A stretch of DNA of 15,033 bases. It comes from UBA10365 sp041441915. Lineage in GTDB: Bacteria; Pseudomonadota; Alphaproteobacteria; Rhodobacterales; Rhodobacteraceae. The notes beneath the pieces are model-generated. The model worked only from the letters and a program-made list of their open reading frames with translations, searched no databases and was not told the DNA's origin. Position numbers and translations under genes: made by a program. Positions 1 through 7,378 of this stretch are shown piece after piece (positions within the stretch are counted from its first letter, which is position 1; every line of letters starts with the position of its first letter). Where the stretch lies: positions 1 through 15,033 of the forward strand of contig JASDRS010000021.1 in NCBI GenBank assembly GCA_041441915.1, given 5' to 3'.

Positions 1-10
1 ATCAAAGCAA

Positions 11-51
11 TGGATCGTGGAGAGGGTGTCGCTTGGGCGACAGGCGATCCA
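11..51. repeat. Two-tier inverted repeat (hairpin) at left edge
   Basis: An outer 7-bp arm (TGGATCG at 11-17, CGATCCA at 45-51) encloses an inner perfect 6-bp stem (TGTCGC at 27-32, GCGACA at 37-42) with a four-base loop TTGG. Nested pairing of this kind suggests a folded RNA or a protein-binding DNA element. No T-run follows, so it is not a classical terminator. It lies downstream of the integrase gene, inside the presumed island. Its function is unknown. Confidence 0.4.
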
Positions 52-85
52 AGCACGGCCGCGTGACGCAGCGATAGCCTGACCG

Positions 86-114
86 ACGTCCGCCTTGATT
101 TGAAGAGCGGACGT
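86..114. repeat. Perfect 8-bp inverted repeat
   Basis: ACGTCCGC at 86-93 is the exact inverse of GCGGACGT at 107-114, with a 13-base loop. It lies about 100 bp past the integrase stop codon. There is no T-run next to it on either strand, so a terminator role for the integrase is possible but weak. Otherwise the gene-free stretch 1-211 shows no coding potential that I can recognise. Confidence 0.35.
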
Positions 115-211
115 TGTGTATCGAACTCGTCAAGATCACTTTGTCCCGCACAACGATCTCTGAGGCAAAGCGCAGCGAATGTCCGTATCCCGCCCCTTGC
201 GTCGATCCTAA

Positions 212-1453
212 TCACTCATCATCACCCTGCCGCCCCTCAAACTCATCCCGTGATAATTCATAGCGCCTGCCTGTGAGCATATCCTTCTTCAGCCTTGGCG
301 TTAGATGACTGTAATGACGCTCAATCATGCCAATTGATGTGCCCATCTGAATAGCTAGAGTGTGTATATCCATGCCGTCATTGATCAGTGCGAATGTAGC
401 ATAGGTGTGACGTAGGCTATAAAGGGTTCGGTTCTGCCCCGTGCGAGGACAGATGATCAGCCCAATGTCCTTGAGGAACTGCCTGAATGTCTGATGTAGG
501 TTTTCTGTGACAAGACCGTCGGGTAGCCTAAACACGGGTAGATCCAATCTACGCTTAAACACCTGCTCTATGGGCATGTCTCTGATGTCCTGGCTGCGCT
601 CATGAATGCGCTTGAGGTAGTTTAGCGTACCGGAACGACAGATGATGTCACGACGCCCTGTCTTGCCGGTCACGCTCATCTCAAGATACTGCTGACCCTT
701 TTCCTCAAACAAGGTGATGTGCTGCCACTTGAGGTTCTGTGCCTCTGTGCCGTGCCGCATACCCGTATTGGCCATGATCAACACATAGTCGCGCATCAAA
801 TGACGCATGTCCGTGGGCTTGCCCGCTTTGCCTTGCTCTATCCAACTGGGCAGCTTGCGGATCATGGTCGCATATTCATCCCGCGTGAAGTCAGGACGCC
901 GCTCACCATCTGATCCTGTGTTCACCAACATGGGCACATGATGCTTGCTCATAAAGCCACGTGCCACAGCCTCATCAAACACACGGTTGATGGCAGAGTT
1001 ATGCGTGTTCAGTGTACTGTGCTTGGGCTCATGCCCCATTTTCTCAATGCGCCACTGCCCAAAGCGCTGTAGTTCCTCATAATCAATCTTGGTGATGAAC
1101 TTCTGACCAAAGAAGGGGATCATGTAGCGCTCTAACACCACCACATAGTCCTTATAAACTTTCTTACCGCTGCCACCGTCTAACTGCTTGCGCATATCGC
1201 TAATGGCCAGCCGTGCCACATCCGCAAACTGCTTACGCACAACGGGTAAATCATTCTTCTGTCTGAACTTATATTCTAGGTAATGTTCACGTGCAGCAGC
1301 CTTGGCTTCTTCTAAATCAAACTTGCCCGTGCTTAGTCTGATCCAGTGCCCTGCGATTTGGAAGTTGGTTTGCCATTTTTTAGTATTAGGGCGGCGATAT
1401 ACTTTCACCGCACCGTCCATCAGCACATTTGTGTTTGCGTTTATTTTTGCCAT
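212..1453 (-). CDS. Tyrosine recombinase / phage-type integrase
   Basis: Site-specific recombinase that would insert and excise the mobile element adjoining the tRNA-Phe. From the chosen ATG the protein has 413 residues, normal for the family. An N-terminal arm-binding and SAM-like part (about 1-180) precedes the catalytic domain. Visible active-site residues are Arg233 (in GMRHGTE), Lys264 (in TGKTGRR), Arg348 and His349 (in YSLRHT) and the nucleophile Tyr381 (in RHYSHL). Two positions that are usually His carry Tyr345 and Thr372. This can occur in natural integrase subfamilies, and the gene is otherwise intact. The frame stays open up to a TTG at 1510, but ATG codons at 1459 and 1453 follow a promoter-like stretch and fit family N-termini better. 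Neither has a clear ribosome-binding site, so the start is uncertain by a few codons. The gene points away from the tRNA, and the island should continue to the left. Confidence 0.9.
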   Translation of the reverse strand: MAKINANTNVLMDGAVKVYRRPNTKKWQTNFQIAGHWIRLSTGKFDLEEAKAAAREHYLEYKFRQKNDLPVVRKQFADVARLAISDMRKQLDGGSGKKVYKDYVVVLERYMIPFFGQKFITKIDYEELQRFGQWRIEKMGHEPKHSTLNTHNSAINRVFDEAVARGFMSKHHVPMLVNTGSDGERRPDFTRDEYATMIRKLPSWIEQGKAGKPTDMRHLMRDYVLIMANTGMRHGTEAQNLKWQHITLFEEKGQQYLEMSVTGKTGRRDIICRSGTLNYLKRIHERSQDIRDMPIEQVFKRRLDLPVFRLPDGLVTENLHQTFRQFLKDIGLIICPRTGQNRTLYSLRHTYATFALINDGMDIHTLAIQMGTSIGMIERHYSHLTPRLKKDMLTGRRYELSRDEFEGRQGDDE

Positions 1454-1462
1454 CACCATCAC

Positions 1463-1475
1463 TGTGTTCAACACA
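1463..1475. promoter_or_regulatory. Short palindrome in integrase leader (possible operator)
   Basis: TGTGTT-C-AACACA is a perfect 6-bp palindrome around one central base. It lies just ahead of the two candidate integrase start codons and just after the promoter-like sequence, which is where an autoregulator or excisionase often binds. Site function is inferred from position only. Confidence 0.3.
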
Positions 1476-1483
1476 CTGATTTT

Positions 1484-1510
1484 ACTATATAAAGACTCGC
1501 ACGTCAGCAA
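1484..1510 (-). promoter_or_regulatory. Candidate integrase promoter
   Basis: On the minus strand TTGCTG (1510-1505) and TATAGT (1489-1484) resemble -35 and -10 boxes, but the spacer is only 15 bases. The TTG that would extend the integrase frame upstream lies inside this -35 box, which argues for a start at the downstream ATG codons. The call is tentative. Confidence 0.3.
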
Positions 1511-1513
1511 AAA

Positions 1514-1535
1514 ACTGTGCTATGACTGTGCTATG
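1514..1535. repeat. Tandem 11-bp direct repeat
   Basis: The unit ACTGTGCTATG occurs twice back to back (1514-1524 and 1525-1535) with no mismatch. The 11-bp period is about one helical turn, so two proteins bound here would face the same side of the DNA. It lies between the integrase promoter and the tRNA-Phe, a typical place for integrase arm-type or excisionase sites. Confidence 0.7.
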
Positions 1536-1536
1536 C

Positions 1537-1563
1537 GCAGAAACAACTTTTAGCTGTTTCTGC
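1537..1563. repeat. Perfect 9-bp inverted repeat next to tandem repeat
   Basis: GCAGAAACA at 1537-1545 and TGTTTCTGC at 1555-1563 are exact inverses around a nine-base loop. It starts one base after the tandem repeat and ends 31 bp from the tRNA-Phe 3' end. As a transcript of the tRNA strand it would form a hairpin, but no U-run follows, so a simple terminator is unlikely. A recombinase or regulator site is more plausible. Confidence 0.6.
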
Positions 1564-1594
1564 ATAATCTAAGCCATTGATGTTGCTTGATAAA

Positions 1595-1669
1595 TGGTGC
1601 CCGAGGGCGGATTTGAACCACCGACACGAGGATTTTCAGTCCACTGCTCTACCCCTGAGCTACTCGGGC
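1595..1669 (-). tRNA. tRNA-Phe (anticodon GAA)
   Basis: Full cloverleaf on the minus strand. The acceptor GCCCGAG pairs perfectly with CTCGGGC. The D arm is GCTC/GAGC and the anticodon arm is GTGGA-CTGAAAA-TCCTC, with GAA at the anticodon positions and one weak pair in the stem. The T arm is GGTGG-TTCAAAT-CCGCC, followed by discriminator A and an encoded CCA at 1597-1595. Length is 75 bases with CCA. Its 3' end faces the integrase 142 bp away, so it is the likely attachment site of the island. The ABC transporter operon ends about 220 bp upstream; the gap between (1670-1886) is AT-rich and has no convincing terminator for that operon. Confidence 0.96.
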
Positions 1670-1708
1670 ACTTGGCGCGATGATAAACACCTGCGTTCAG
1701 TATCGAGG

Positions 1709-1737
1709 TGTGTAAGTGAGGATACGACCCTTGTCCA
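1709..1737 (-). promoter_or_regulatory. Candidate promoter for tRNA-Phe
   Basis: On the minus strand TGGACA (1737-1732, five of six matches to TTGACA) is followed after 17 bases by TACACA (1714-1709), a weak -10 box. Transcription would start about 30-40 bases before the tRNA. Spacing is ideal but the -10 match is poor. Confidence 0.25.
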
Positions 1738-1886
1738 GATCGAAAACAAAACTCTCTTCACAATCTGCTATTCTTTTAACCGACAACCAAATTTGAGGTA
1801 ATTTAAGTCTAAGCGTAAAGTTTTCTTAGGTTTTTTAGATAAAAAATAGAGTTGCTTGTGCATTTTTGGAACCTATTTGGGTTGGC

Positions 1887-3491
1887 TCAGAGCGCTCGTT
1901 TGGTTGTTATTTCGTCCAACCAGTTTTCGCGCAACTCAGGTACTGATTGCAAAAGCTTTTCGGTATAGGGATGGAACGGGGGCTTAAAAATTTCACCTGT
2001 CGGGCCGCTGGCAACGACCTCGCCACGCAAAAGAACCGCTGTGCGGTGTGCAATACGCCGGACGATGCCGAGATCATGGGTGATCACCAGATAAGATAGA
2101 CCCAGGTCGTCTTGCAGCTTTTGCAACAGTTTTAAAATCTCATCCGCGACCAGTTGATCAAGCGCTGAGGTGGGCTCATCACAAATAATCAGCGTAGGTT
2201 CAGCCGCTAAAGCGCGTGCTATACAGATGCGTTGTTTTTGCCCACCCGAAAGCTCGGTTGATTTGCGGTCGATATAGTCTGCTGGCAGGCCGACCTGCTC
2301 TAAGAGTTCTAGCGTGCGGACACGGATTTCGGCATCGGAGCGGTTGAAGTAAAACTTGATCGGTCGTCCTATAATTTCTCCCACTATGTGGCGAGGATTA
2401 AGGGCCACGTCAGGCTGCTGGTAGATCAGCTGGATCTGGCGAAGATCATCGCGGCTACGACTTTTCAGGGCAGGGGCCAAGCCCACGCCTAGAAAGGTCA
2501 AATTTCCTGAAGTCAGTGGGGTAATCCCCACCATAACCCGCGCAAGCGAAGTCTTTCCTGACCCGGACTCACCCACAATTGCGACAGTTTCACCTTTGGC
2601 AACCGTAATTGAGACATCGTTTAAAACGCAGAAATCACCGTAATGGGCAGTGATATTGGCCGCATCTATGACCACTTCGCGGTCAGATTTCATAATATTT
2701 TCTCGAAACAGGTCCGAAGTCTGACGGTCTTCGACCAGCTCTTTGGTATAGGCCTGTTTGGGCGCGTGTAATATATTTGCGGTCGTATCGATTTCAACCA
2801 TTTGACCCGAGCGCAAAACTAAAATTCGGTCGGCTATTTGTGCCACAACGGCAAGATCATGCGTAATATAAAGTGCGGCAATATTATATTCGCGTATCAG
2901 GCTTTTGATCAGAACCAAGACTTCAATTTGGGTCGTGACGTCAAGAGCCGTGGTGGGCTCGTCAAAAACCACAATGTCGGGGCGCGCAGAAATAGCCATG
3001 ATCGCCATTGCCCGTTGCAATTGACCGCCTGACACCTGGTGCGGATAGCGAGCGCCGAAGTTTTCTGGGTCTGGTAACTCTAGGGTAGAAAACATTTTTT
3101 TTGCCCAAGCCTCGGCTTCGTCGCGGGTGCTCACTCCGTGATGCACTGGCATTTCGCAGACTTGTTCCATGATACTGTGGGCTGGATTAAAAGAGGCGGC
3201 TGCCGACTGTGCTACATAGGCAATCCTACGACCACGAAATTGGGCACGACCCTCGGCCGAAAGTTCTTGGATCGTTACACCATCAATTTCAATCCGTCCG
3301 CCCATGATTTTACAACCGCCGCGCGCATAGCTCATCGCGGCCAGACCTATGGTCGATTTGCCCGCACCAGACTCACCGATAATGCCCAACACCTCACCTG
3401 GCATCAGGTGAATATTGGCGTTCTCAACCAACACATCACCAGCGAGGTTTTCAATGCAAAGATTCTGAATTTTTAAAATCGGTTTTGTCAT
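1887..3491 (-). CDS. ABC importer ATPase, two fused nucleotide-binding domains (DppD-DppF type)
   Basis: Energises the peptide-type importer encoded upstream. The 534-residue protein has two complete ATPase units. Unit 1 has Walker A GESGAGKST at 39-47, Q-loop Gln95, signature VSGGQ at 153-157, Walker B with DEP ending at 179, and H-loop His211. Unit 2 has Walker A GESGSGKTS at 307-315, signature LSGGQ at 414-418, Walker B with DEP ending at 440, and His472. All key residues are present in both, so both should hydrolyse ATP. Each unit ends in the C-terminal extension typical of oligopeptide ATPases (for example FHPYTEKLL near 506-514). The frame opens at 3551, but I chose the ATG at 3491. It lies one base after the permease stop (TAG-A-ATG) and has GGAG seven bases upstream. 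It is the last gene of the transport operon. The substrate is not revealed by this subunit. Confidence 0.93.
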   Translation of the reverse strand: MTKPILKIQNLCIENLAGDVLVENANIHLMPGEVLGIIGESGAGKSTIGLAAMSYARGGCKIMGGRIEIDGVTIQELSAEGRAQFRGRRIAYVAQSAAASFNPAHSIMEQVCEMPVHHGVSTRDEAEAWAKKMFSTLELPDPENFGARYPHQVSGGQLQRAMAIMAISARPDIVVFDEPTTALDVTTQIEVLVLIKSLIREYNIAALYITHDLAVVAQIADRILVLRSGQMVEIDTTANILHAPKQAYTKELVEDRQTSDLFRENIMKSDREVVIDAANITAHYGDFCVLNDVSITVAKGETVAIVGESGSGKTSLARVMVGITPLTSGNLTFLGVGLAPALKSRSRDDLRQIQLIYQQPDVALNPRHIVGEIIGRPIKFYFNRSDAEIRVRTLELLEQVGLPADYIDRKSTELSGGQKQRICIARALAAEPTLIICDEPTSALDQLVADEILKLLQKLQDDLGLSYLVITHDLGIVRRIAHRTAVLLRGEVVASGPTGEIFKPPFHPYTEKLLQSVPELRENWLDEITTKRAL

Positions 3492-3492
3492 T

Positions 3493-4332
3493 CTACATCT
3501 CCGCCGATGCACCTGAGGGTCGTGCATTAATCGACAAAATCCAATCGACAATCATATTCACACTGATTGTGGTTAGGCCAATCGCCATTGCAGGCCAAAG
3601 CGGTGCCGGAATACCAAATGCAATGGCACGGCCATTTTCGCGCACCATCCCACCCCAGTCGGCGAAGGGGGGCTGAATGCCTAAGCCCAAGAAACTAAGG
3701 CCTGCTACGAATAAAAAGTTAAAGCAAAACCGCAACCCAAATTCAGCGATCATAGGTGGGAGAGAATTAGGCAGCACTTCACGCCGCATAATCCACCAAA
3801 GCCCCTCACCACGCAGGCGGGCAACTTCGACAAATTCTGTTACAACGACGTTAACAGCTATTGAACGGGCCAATCGAAACACACGAGAACTGTCCAAAAC
3901 CCCAATTGTGATTATCAGGGTGAACAGGCTTGATCCAAACATAGACAAGATCATTAGTGCAAAGACTAAGATAGGAATCGATAACATCAAATCCACAAAG
4001 CGTGACAGCATTTGGTCAACCACATTTCCCGCAACTGCTGCCAAAAGCCCCATGGTCACTCCAATTAAGAACGACAAGAGCGTACAGGCCGTAGCGACAC
4101 CGAGCGTCATGCGCGCGCCATAAATAATGCGCGAAAATAAATCACGGCCAATATTATCAGTGCCAAGTAAAAACTCACTTGTGGGCGAAGCCCAAGTCTT
4201 TCCAACAGATTCTGCTTCGCCGAATGGGGCTATTAAAGGTGCAAAAATAGCAAAAAAGATAAAAATAGACAAAATTGCCATACCAATTTTTGCGGAAAGA
4301 GTTGGATTTTTTAAGGAATTATGAATGACCAT
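3493..4332 (-). CDS. ABC importer permease, DppC/OppC type
   Basis: Second membrane subunit of the peptide-type importer, 279 residues. A first hydrophobic helix at about 16-36 is followed by the periplasmic motif LLGTDNIGRDLFSRIIYGAR (55-74), characteristic of the DppC branch. A five-helix BPD_transp_1 core follows. The EAA loop that docks on the ATPase is at about 169-189 (EVARLRGEG...LPN). The start ATG lies 7 bases after the upstream permease stop with only a weak AGAG ahead of it, so translational coupling is likely. It pairs with the DppB-type permease at 4340-5287 to form the channel. Confidence 0.93.
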   Translation of the reverse strand: MVIHNSLKNPTLSAKIGMAILSIFIFFAIFAPLIAPFGEAESVGKTWASPTSEFLLGTDNIGRDLFSRIIYGARMTLGVATACTLLSFLIGVTMGLLAAVAGNVVDQMLSRFVDLMLSIPILVFALMILSMFGSSLFTLIITIGVLDSSRVFRLARSIAVNVVVTEFVEVARLRGEGLWWIMRREVLPNSLPPMIAEFGLRFCFNFLFVAGLSFLGLGIQPPFADWGGMVRENGRAIAFGIPAPLWPAMAIGLTTISVNMIVDWILSINARPSGASAEM

Positions 4333-4339
4333 ATCTCTG

Positions 4340-5287
4340 CTAACGTGGATGTCGAAGGCGTGGATTTACTAGGATTGCGAGGATATCTGCCACCGTGTTT
4401 AAGAGTACGAAGGCTCCTCCAAAAACTAAAGCACAAGCTTGAATCACGGGCAGATCGCGTTTGGAGACGCCATCTACCATATATTGACCAACGCCTGGAT
4501 AGACAAAAACCACCTCGATCACTACGACCCCAACAATCAAATAGGCTAAGTTTAGCGCAACAACTGAAATTATAGGGGCTGCGGCATTGGGCAGGGCATG
4601 GTGCAAAATTACACGGCGGCGGGGCAGGCCCTTTAAAAAAGCCATCTCGATATAGGGTTGCGACATTATAGATAAAACAGAAGCACGCGTCATGCGCAGC
4701 ATATGGGCAGTGACAAGCATAGTCAAAGTAATCGCAGGCAGTGCCACTACGTGAATTTTTTGCCAAACATCCATATCGCTATAAACTGTCGCTAATGACG
4801 GAAACCATCCCAAATTGGTGGCAAAAATCAAAATCAAAATATACGCAATAAAGAACTCTGGCACCGAAATCGCGGCCAGCGTGACAACATTTGCAGCGCG
4901 ATCAATCAATTTGCCTTCGTTAATAGCCGCCACAATGCCCAATATAATGGCGATAGGAACCGCAATTACAGCTGCATAACCTGCTAGGAATAAAGTGTTT
5001 TTAAGTCGTGGCGTAAGGGTGTCTAAAACATCGCGTTTATTAGTCATAGCGCGACCTAAATCGCCCTGCAGGGCATTTGACAGCCATTCAAGATAGCGCA
5101 CATAGGCGGGGCGATCTAAACCAAGCTCAATGCGAAAAGCCGCAATAGTTTCGGGTGTTCCCCCTTGCCCTAATATAGCAGAGGCCACATCACCTGGCAG
5201 AATTTCTGTAGCCACAAATATCAGCAAAGTAACTGCAAGCAGCGTAACACACCCTAGAAAGACCCGAGTAGCAATTAATCGTAACAT
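4340..5287 (-). CDS. ABC importer permease, DppB/OppB type
   Basis: First membrane subunit of the importer, 315 residues, normal for DppB-like proteins. An N-terminal helix at about 8-28 is followed by the motif TEILPGDVA (27-35) and a periplasmic segment with ELGLDRPAYVRYLEW (54-68), both typical of this family. The transmembrane core begins near residue 97. The EAA loop is at about 211-237 (PYIEMAFLKG...LPN). The start codon is preceded by GGGAAG about 8 bases away. It lies 43 bases downstream of the binding-protein gene, with no strong terminator in the gap, so all four genes are probably one transcript. Confidence 0.93.
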   Translation of the reverse strand: MLRLIATRVFLGCVTLLAVTLLIFVATEILPGDVASAILGQGGTPETIAAFRIELGLDRPAYVRYLEWLSNALQGDLGRAMTNKRDVLDTLTPRLKNTLFLAGYAAVIAVPIAIILGIVAAINEGKLIDRAANVVTLAAISVPEFFIAYILILIFATNLGWFPSLATVYSDMDVWQKIHVVALPAITLTMLVTAHMLRMTRASVLSIMSQPYIEMAFLKGLPRRRVILHHALPNAAAPIISVVALNLAYLIVGVVVIEVVFVYPGVGQYMVDGVSKRDLPVIQACALVFGGAFVLLNTVADILAILVNPRLRHPR

Positions 5288-5330
5288 TCTCGGGTCTTCC
5301 CTTTTTATTTTTAAATTTTCTTATCTTAAA

Positions 5331-6926
5331 TTAAGCAAACCAGCCTTTGGCCGCGATACGGTTGTCGTTCATATCGTAACGTGCGTGTGGCTGAGTACCC
5401 ATTACTTTAGAGGAAAAACCGTCTAAGTAATCGGTGATAGCAAAACAGACCATGCCGCCGTCTTCAGCAATCATTGTTTGACACTCGTAGTATTGAGCTC
5501 TGCGTTTGTCTTCATCCAATTCAATACGAGCTGCTTCTACCAGTTTGTCGAATGCTGGAATGCGCCAATCGGAGTCGTTCCAATCCGAACCCGAGCCATA
5601 GACTTGGGTAAAGGTTTGGTCAGCCGAAAGACGGCGCGCCCAGTAGACAGCGCAGAATGGCTCTTTTAGCCAGACGTTGTCCCAATAACCGTCAGCTGAT
5701 TCTTTTTTCACATTCAATTTGATGCCCGCTTTTTTCATTGATTCTTGGTAAAGCTGAGCACAGTCAACTGACGAACCCCAAGCACCTTCTGATGCCGACA
5801 GCGTTATCTCGCCGCTCAGGCCAGATTTTTTGAAGTGGTAAGCCGCTTTATCTGCATCATAGGTCCGCTGTGGCATGTCCGTGTTGTAATATGGGTTAAA
5901 GGCGTCAAGTGTGTGGTCATTGCCTGGAACCGCATATCCAGAGTAAACTGAATCAATGATTTTTTCTCTATCGATACCCCATTTGAGAGCCAAACGCAGA
6001 TCTTTGTTGTCAAAGCCTGGCGATGTGACGCGCGAGACGAAGCAGAAACGATTGCCAGTGCCTTTGGTGCGCACGATGTTCAAGTCTTTATTGCCAGTCA
6101 TAAGATCAACGGTGCGTGCGTCCAACCGGTTCACAGCATCAACTTGGCCTGATTGCAGGGCAGCGGTGCGTGCGGCAACGTCTTGGATATTTAAAAGTTC
6201 AACTGTATCGAAGTTTGCGCGGCCTTCTATCCAGTAGTCACCACGGTTTTTGAAAACCAAGCGAACGCCTGGCTCAAAGCTTTCCAATGTGTACCCGCCA
6301 GTACCAATTGGATTTTCCCAATCTGTGAAGCCATTCTGAACAACCACTAGGTGGTAGTCACCCAAAATAACTGGGAAGTCGGCGTTACCGCTAGACAACT
6401 TCACGGAGATTTGGTGGGGGTTTACTGCTTTAATTTCAGCTATTTGAGCTAAAATACCTTTTGCTGGTGATATGGTGTCTTCGGCACGGTGGATATCGAT
6501 CGAATAAAGAATATCTTCTGCATCAAGTGTTTTGCCATTAGAAAACTTTATCCCTTTACGAACGTTAAACGTCCACTCAACTGCACCTGGTTTGGCCTCC
6601 CAGCTTTCAAGCAAGGCGCCCGTTGGGTTGCCAGCATTGTCAAACTCTATCATGTTGTCATAAACGGCCAGCGAAGCTGCAATCATAACTGAGTCAGCGT
6701 AGGTGCGTGGATCTAGGCTGTCTGTTGCAGATCCACCTTCCATCCCTAAGCGAAACGTACCACCTTTTTTCGGTGTTCCAGAAGCTTCTGCCTTCGAAAA
6801 CATCGCAGTCGCCGCCGAGACAGAAAGACCTGTCATCATTGCTAACTGCATGAAGTCACGCCGCGACACGCCAGGTTTAGCGGCCAAGCGCTCTGCATCT
6901 TTTAGTTTTTTTGTAAAATCTTCCAT
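5331..6926 (-). CDS. Tat-exported solute-binding protein of peptide-type ABC importer (SBP family 5)
   Basis: Periplasmic receptor that captures the substrate and hands it to the permeases; 531 residues, usual for family 5. The N-terminus carries a twin-arginine signal (SRRDFMQL, Arg22-Arg23), a hydrophobic stretch, and a probable cleavage site after AEA at about 46-48. Export in folded form by Tat is therefore expected. The mature part shows family hallmarks: a beta strand with GGTFRLGMEGG, then SLDPRTYAD, LYSIDIHR, and the ligand-domain segment LRLALKWGIDREKI. Such proteins bind peptides, but also opines, nickel chelates, sugars or betaine-like compounds, and the ligand cannot be told here. 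GGGAG lies 10 bases ahead of the ATG. It is the first gene of the operon, placed as usual for the most abundant subunit. Confidence 0.93.
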   Translation of the reverse strand: MEDFTKKLKDAERLAAKPGVSRRDFMQLAMMTGLSVSAATAMFSKAEASGTPKKGGTFRLGMEGGSATDSLDPRTYADSVMIAASLAVYDNMIEFDNAGNPTGALLESWEAKPGAVEWTFNVRKGIKFSNGKTLDAEDILYSIDIHRAEDTISPAKGILAQIAEIKAVNPHQISVKLSSGNADFPVILGDYHLVVVQNGFTDWENPIGTGGYTLESFEPGVRLVFKNRGDYWIEGRANFDTVELLNIQDVAARTAALQSGQVDAVNRLDARTVDLMTGNKDLNIVRTKGTGNRFCFVSRVTSPGFDNKDLRLALKWGIDREKIIDSVYSGYAVPGNDHTLDAFNPYYNTDMPQRTYDADKAAYHFKKSGLSGEITLSASEGAWGSSVDCAQLYQESMKKAGIKLNVKKESADGYWDNVWLKEPFCAVYWARRLSADQTFTQVYGSGSDWNDSDWRIPAFDKLVEAARIELDEDKRRAQYYECQTMIAEDGGMVCFAITDYLDGFSSKVMGTQPHARYDMNDNRIAAKGWFA

Positions 6927-6964
6927 AGACTAAATTCTCCCTTCGGGTTTTTGATTTTTGAGAT

Positions 6965-6986
6965 TAGCCAAGTTCAATAATGGCTA
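6965..6986. repeat. 6-bp inverted repeat in transporter leader
   Basis: TAGCCA (6965-6970) and TGGCTA (6981-6986) are exact inverses with a ten-base loop. The element lies about 40-60 bases ahead of the binding-protein start codon and would fall in its 5' leader. It could be an mRNA hairpin or an operator. It is short enough to be chance in a long spacer. Confidence 0.3.
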
Positions 6987-7091
6987 GACTCGTTTGTAAG
7001 AAAATATTCCAGTTTGTTTTCAACGGGTCAAGACTTGAAGTCGACCGTGGGCCCAAAATGCTGGAGTTAGCTCATTCGTGCTTGATTTCAT

Positions 7092-7120
7092 CTTAGTGTT
7101 TGTAAATCACAAACTATCAA
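7092..7120 (-). promoter_or_regulatory. Candidate importer promoter with operator palindrome filling the spacer
   Basis: On the minus strand TTGATA (7120-7115) can act as a -35 box. The next 17 bases (7114-7098) are exactly a perfect palindrome, GTTTGT-N5-ACAAAC. A weak -10, ACTAAG (7097-7092), follows at ideal spacing. A TTGT-N5-ACAA core resembles sites bound by GntR-family repressors, which often control such importers. No regulator gene is seen nearby. The palindrome is directly visible, but its use as an operator is inferred. Confidence 0.35.
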
Positions 7121-7378
7121 AATCATAGGGTTAAAGGTCAATTTTTCTATTTTTTTAATTAATAATGTCAGGTCCAGTCAAATATTTTCTGTAAAAGCCA
7201 CCTGTTAACAAGGGGGAAGCTTTTCTTATGCTCAGTATAAATATTTTAAAAAAATCAAAAATTTAATTTAAAAATCATGGTTTTTAGCAATGCCAAAGCC
7301 AAACGGATAGCTCTTGATGTGGGTGAAAGGGGGTGTAATCGGATTGTATTAACGCCAATTGTGAAAATTGATTGAAAA

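Noticed and set aside
97..104. GATTTGAA shared with the T-arm region of tRNA-Phe (about 1610-1617), considered as the second attachment site
   Set aside because: Only eight bases match and the flanks differ. A real attachment repeat should cover more of the tRNA end.
1801..1846. CTAAG/CTTAG stem followed by GTTTTTT on the plus strand, considered as a terminator
   Set aside because: It is oriented for plus-strand transcription, but no plus-strand gene lies upstream. For the importer operon on the minus strand there is no T-run after the stem.
4311..4766. 151-codon minus-strand frame overlapping the permease gene
   Set aside because: It lies in another frame of the DppB-type permease, has a low-complexity Cys-rich composition, and matches no family. 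It is a shadow of the real gene.
7277..7375. Plus-strand frame of 32 codons ending just before the SDR hairpin, considered as a leader peptide
   Set aside because: No ribosome-binding site ahead of its ATG, no run of codons for one amino acid, and no recognisable similarity. It is kept only as a remark on the intergenic region.
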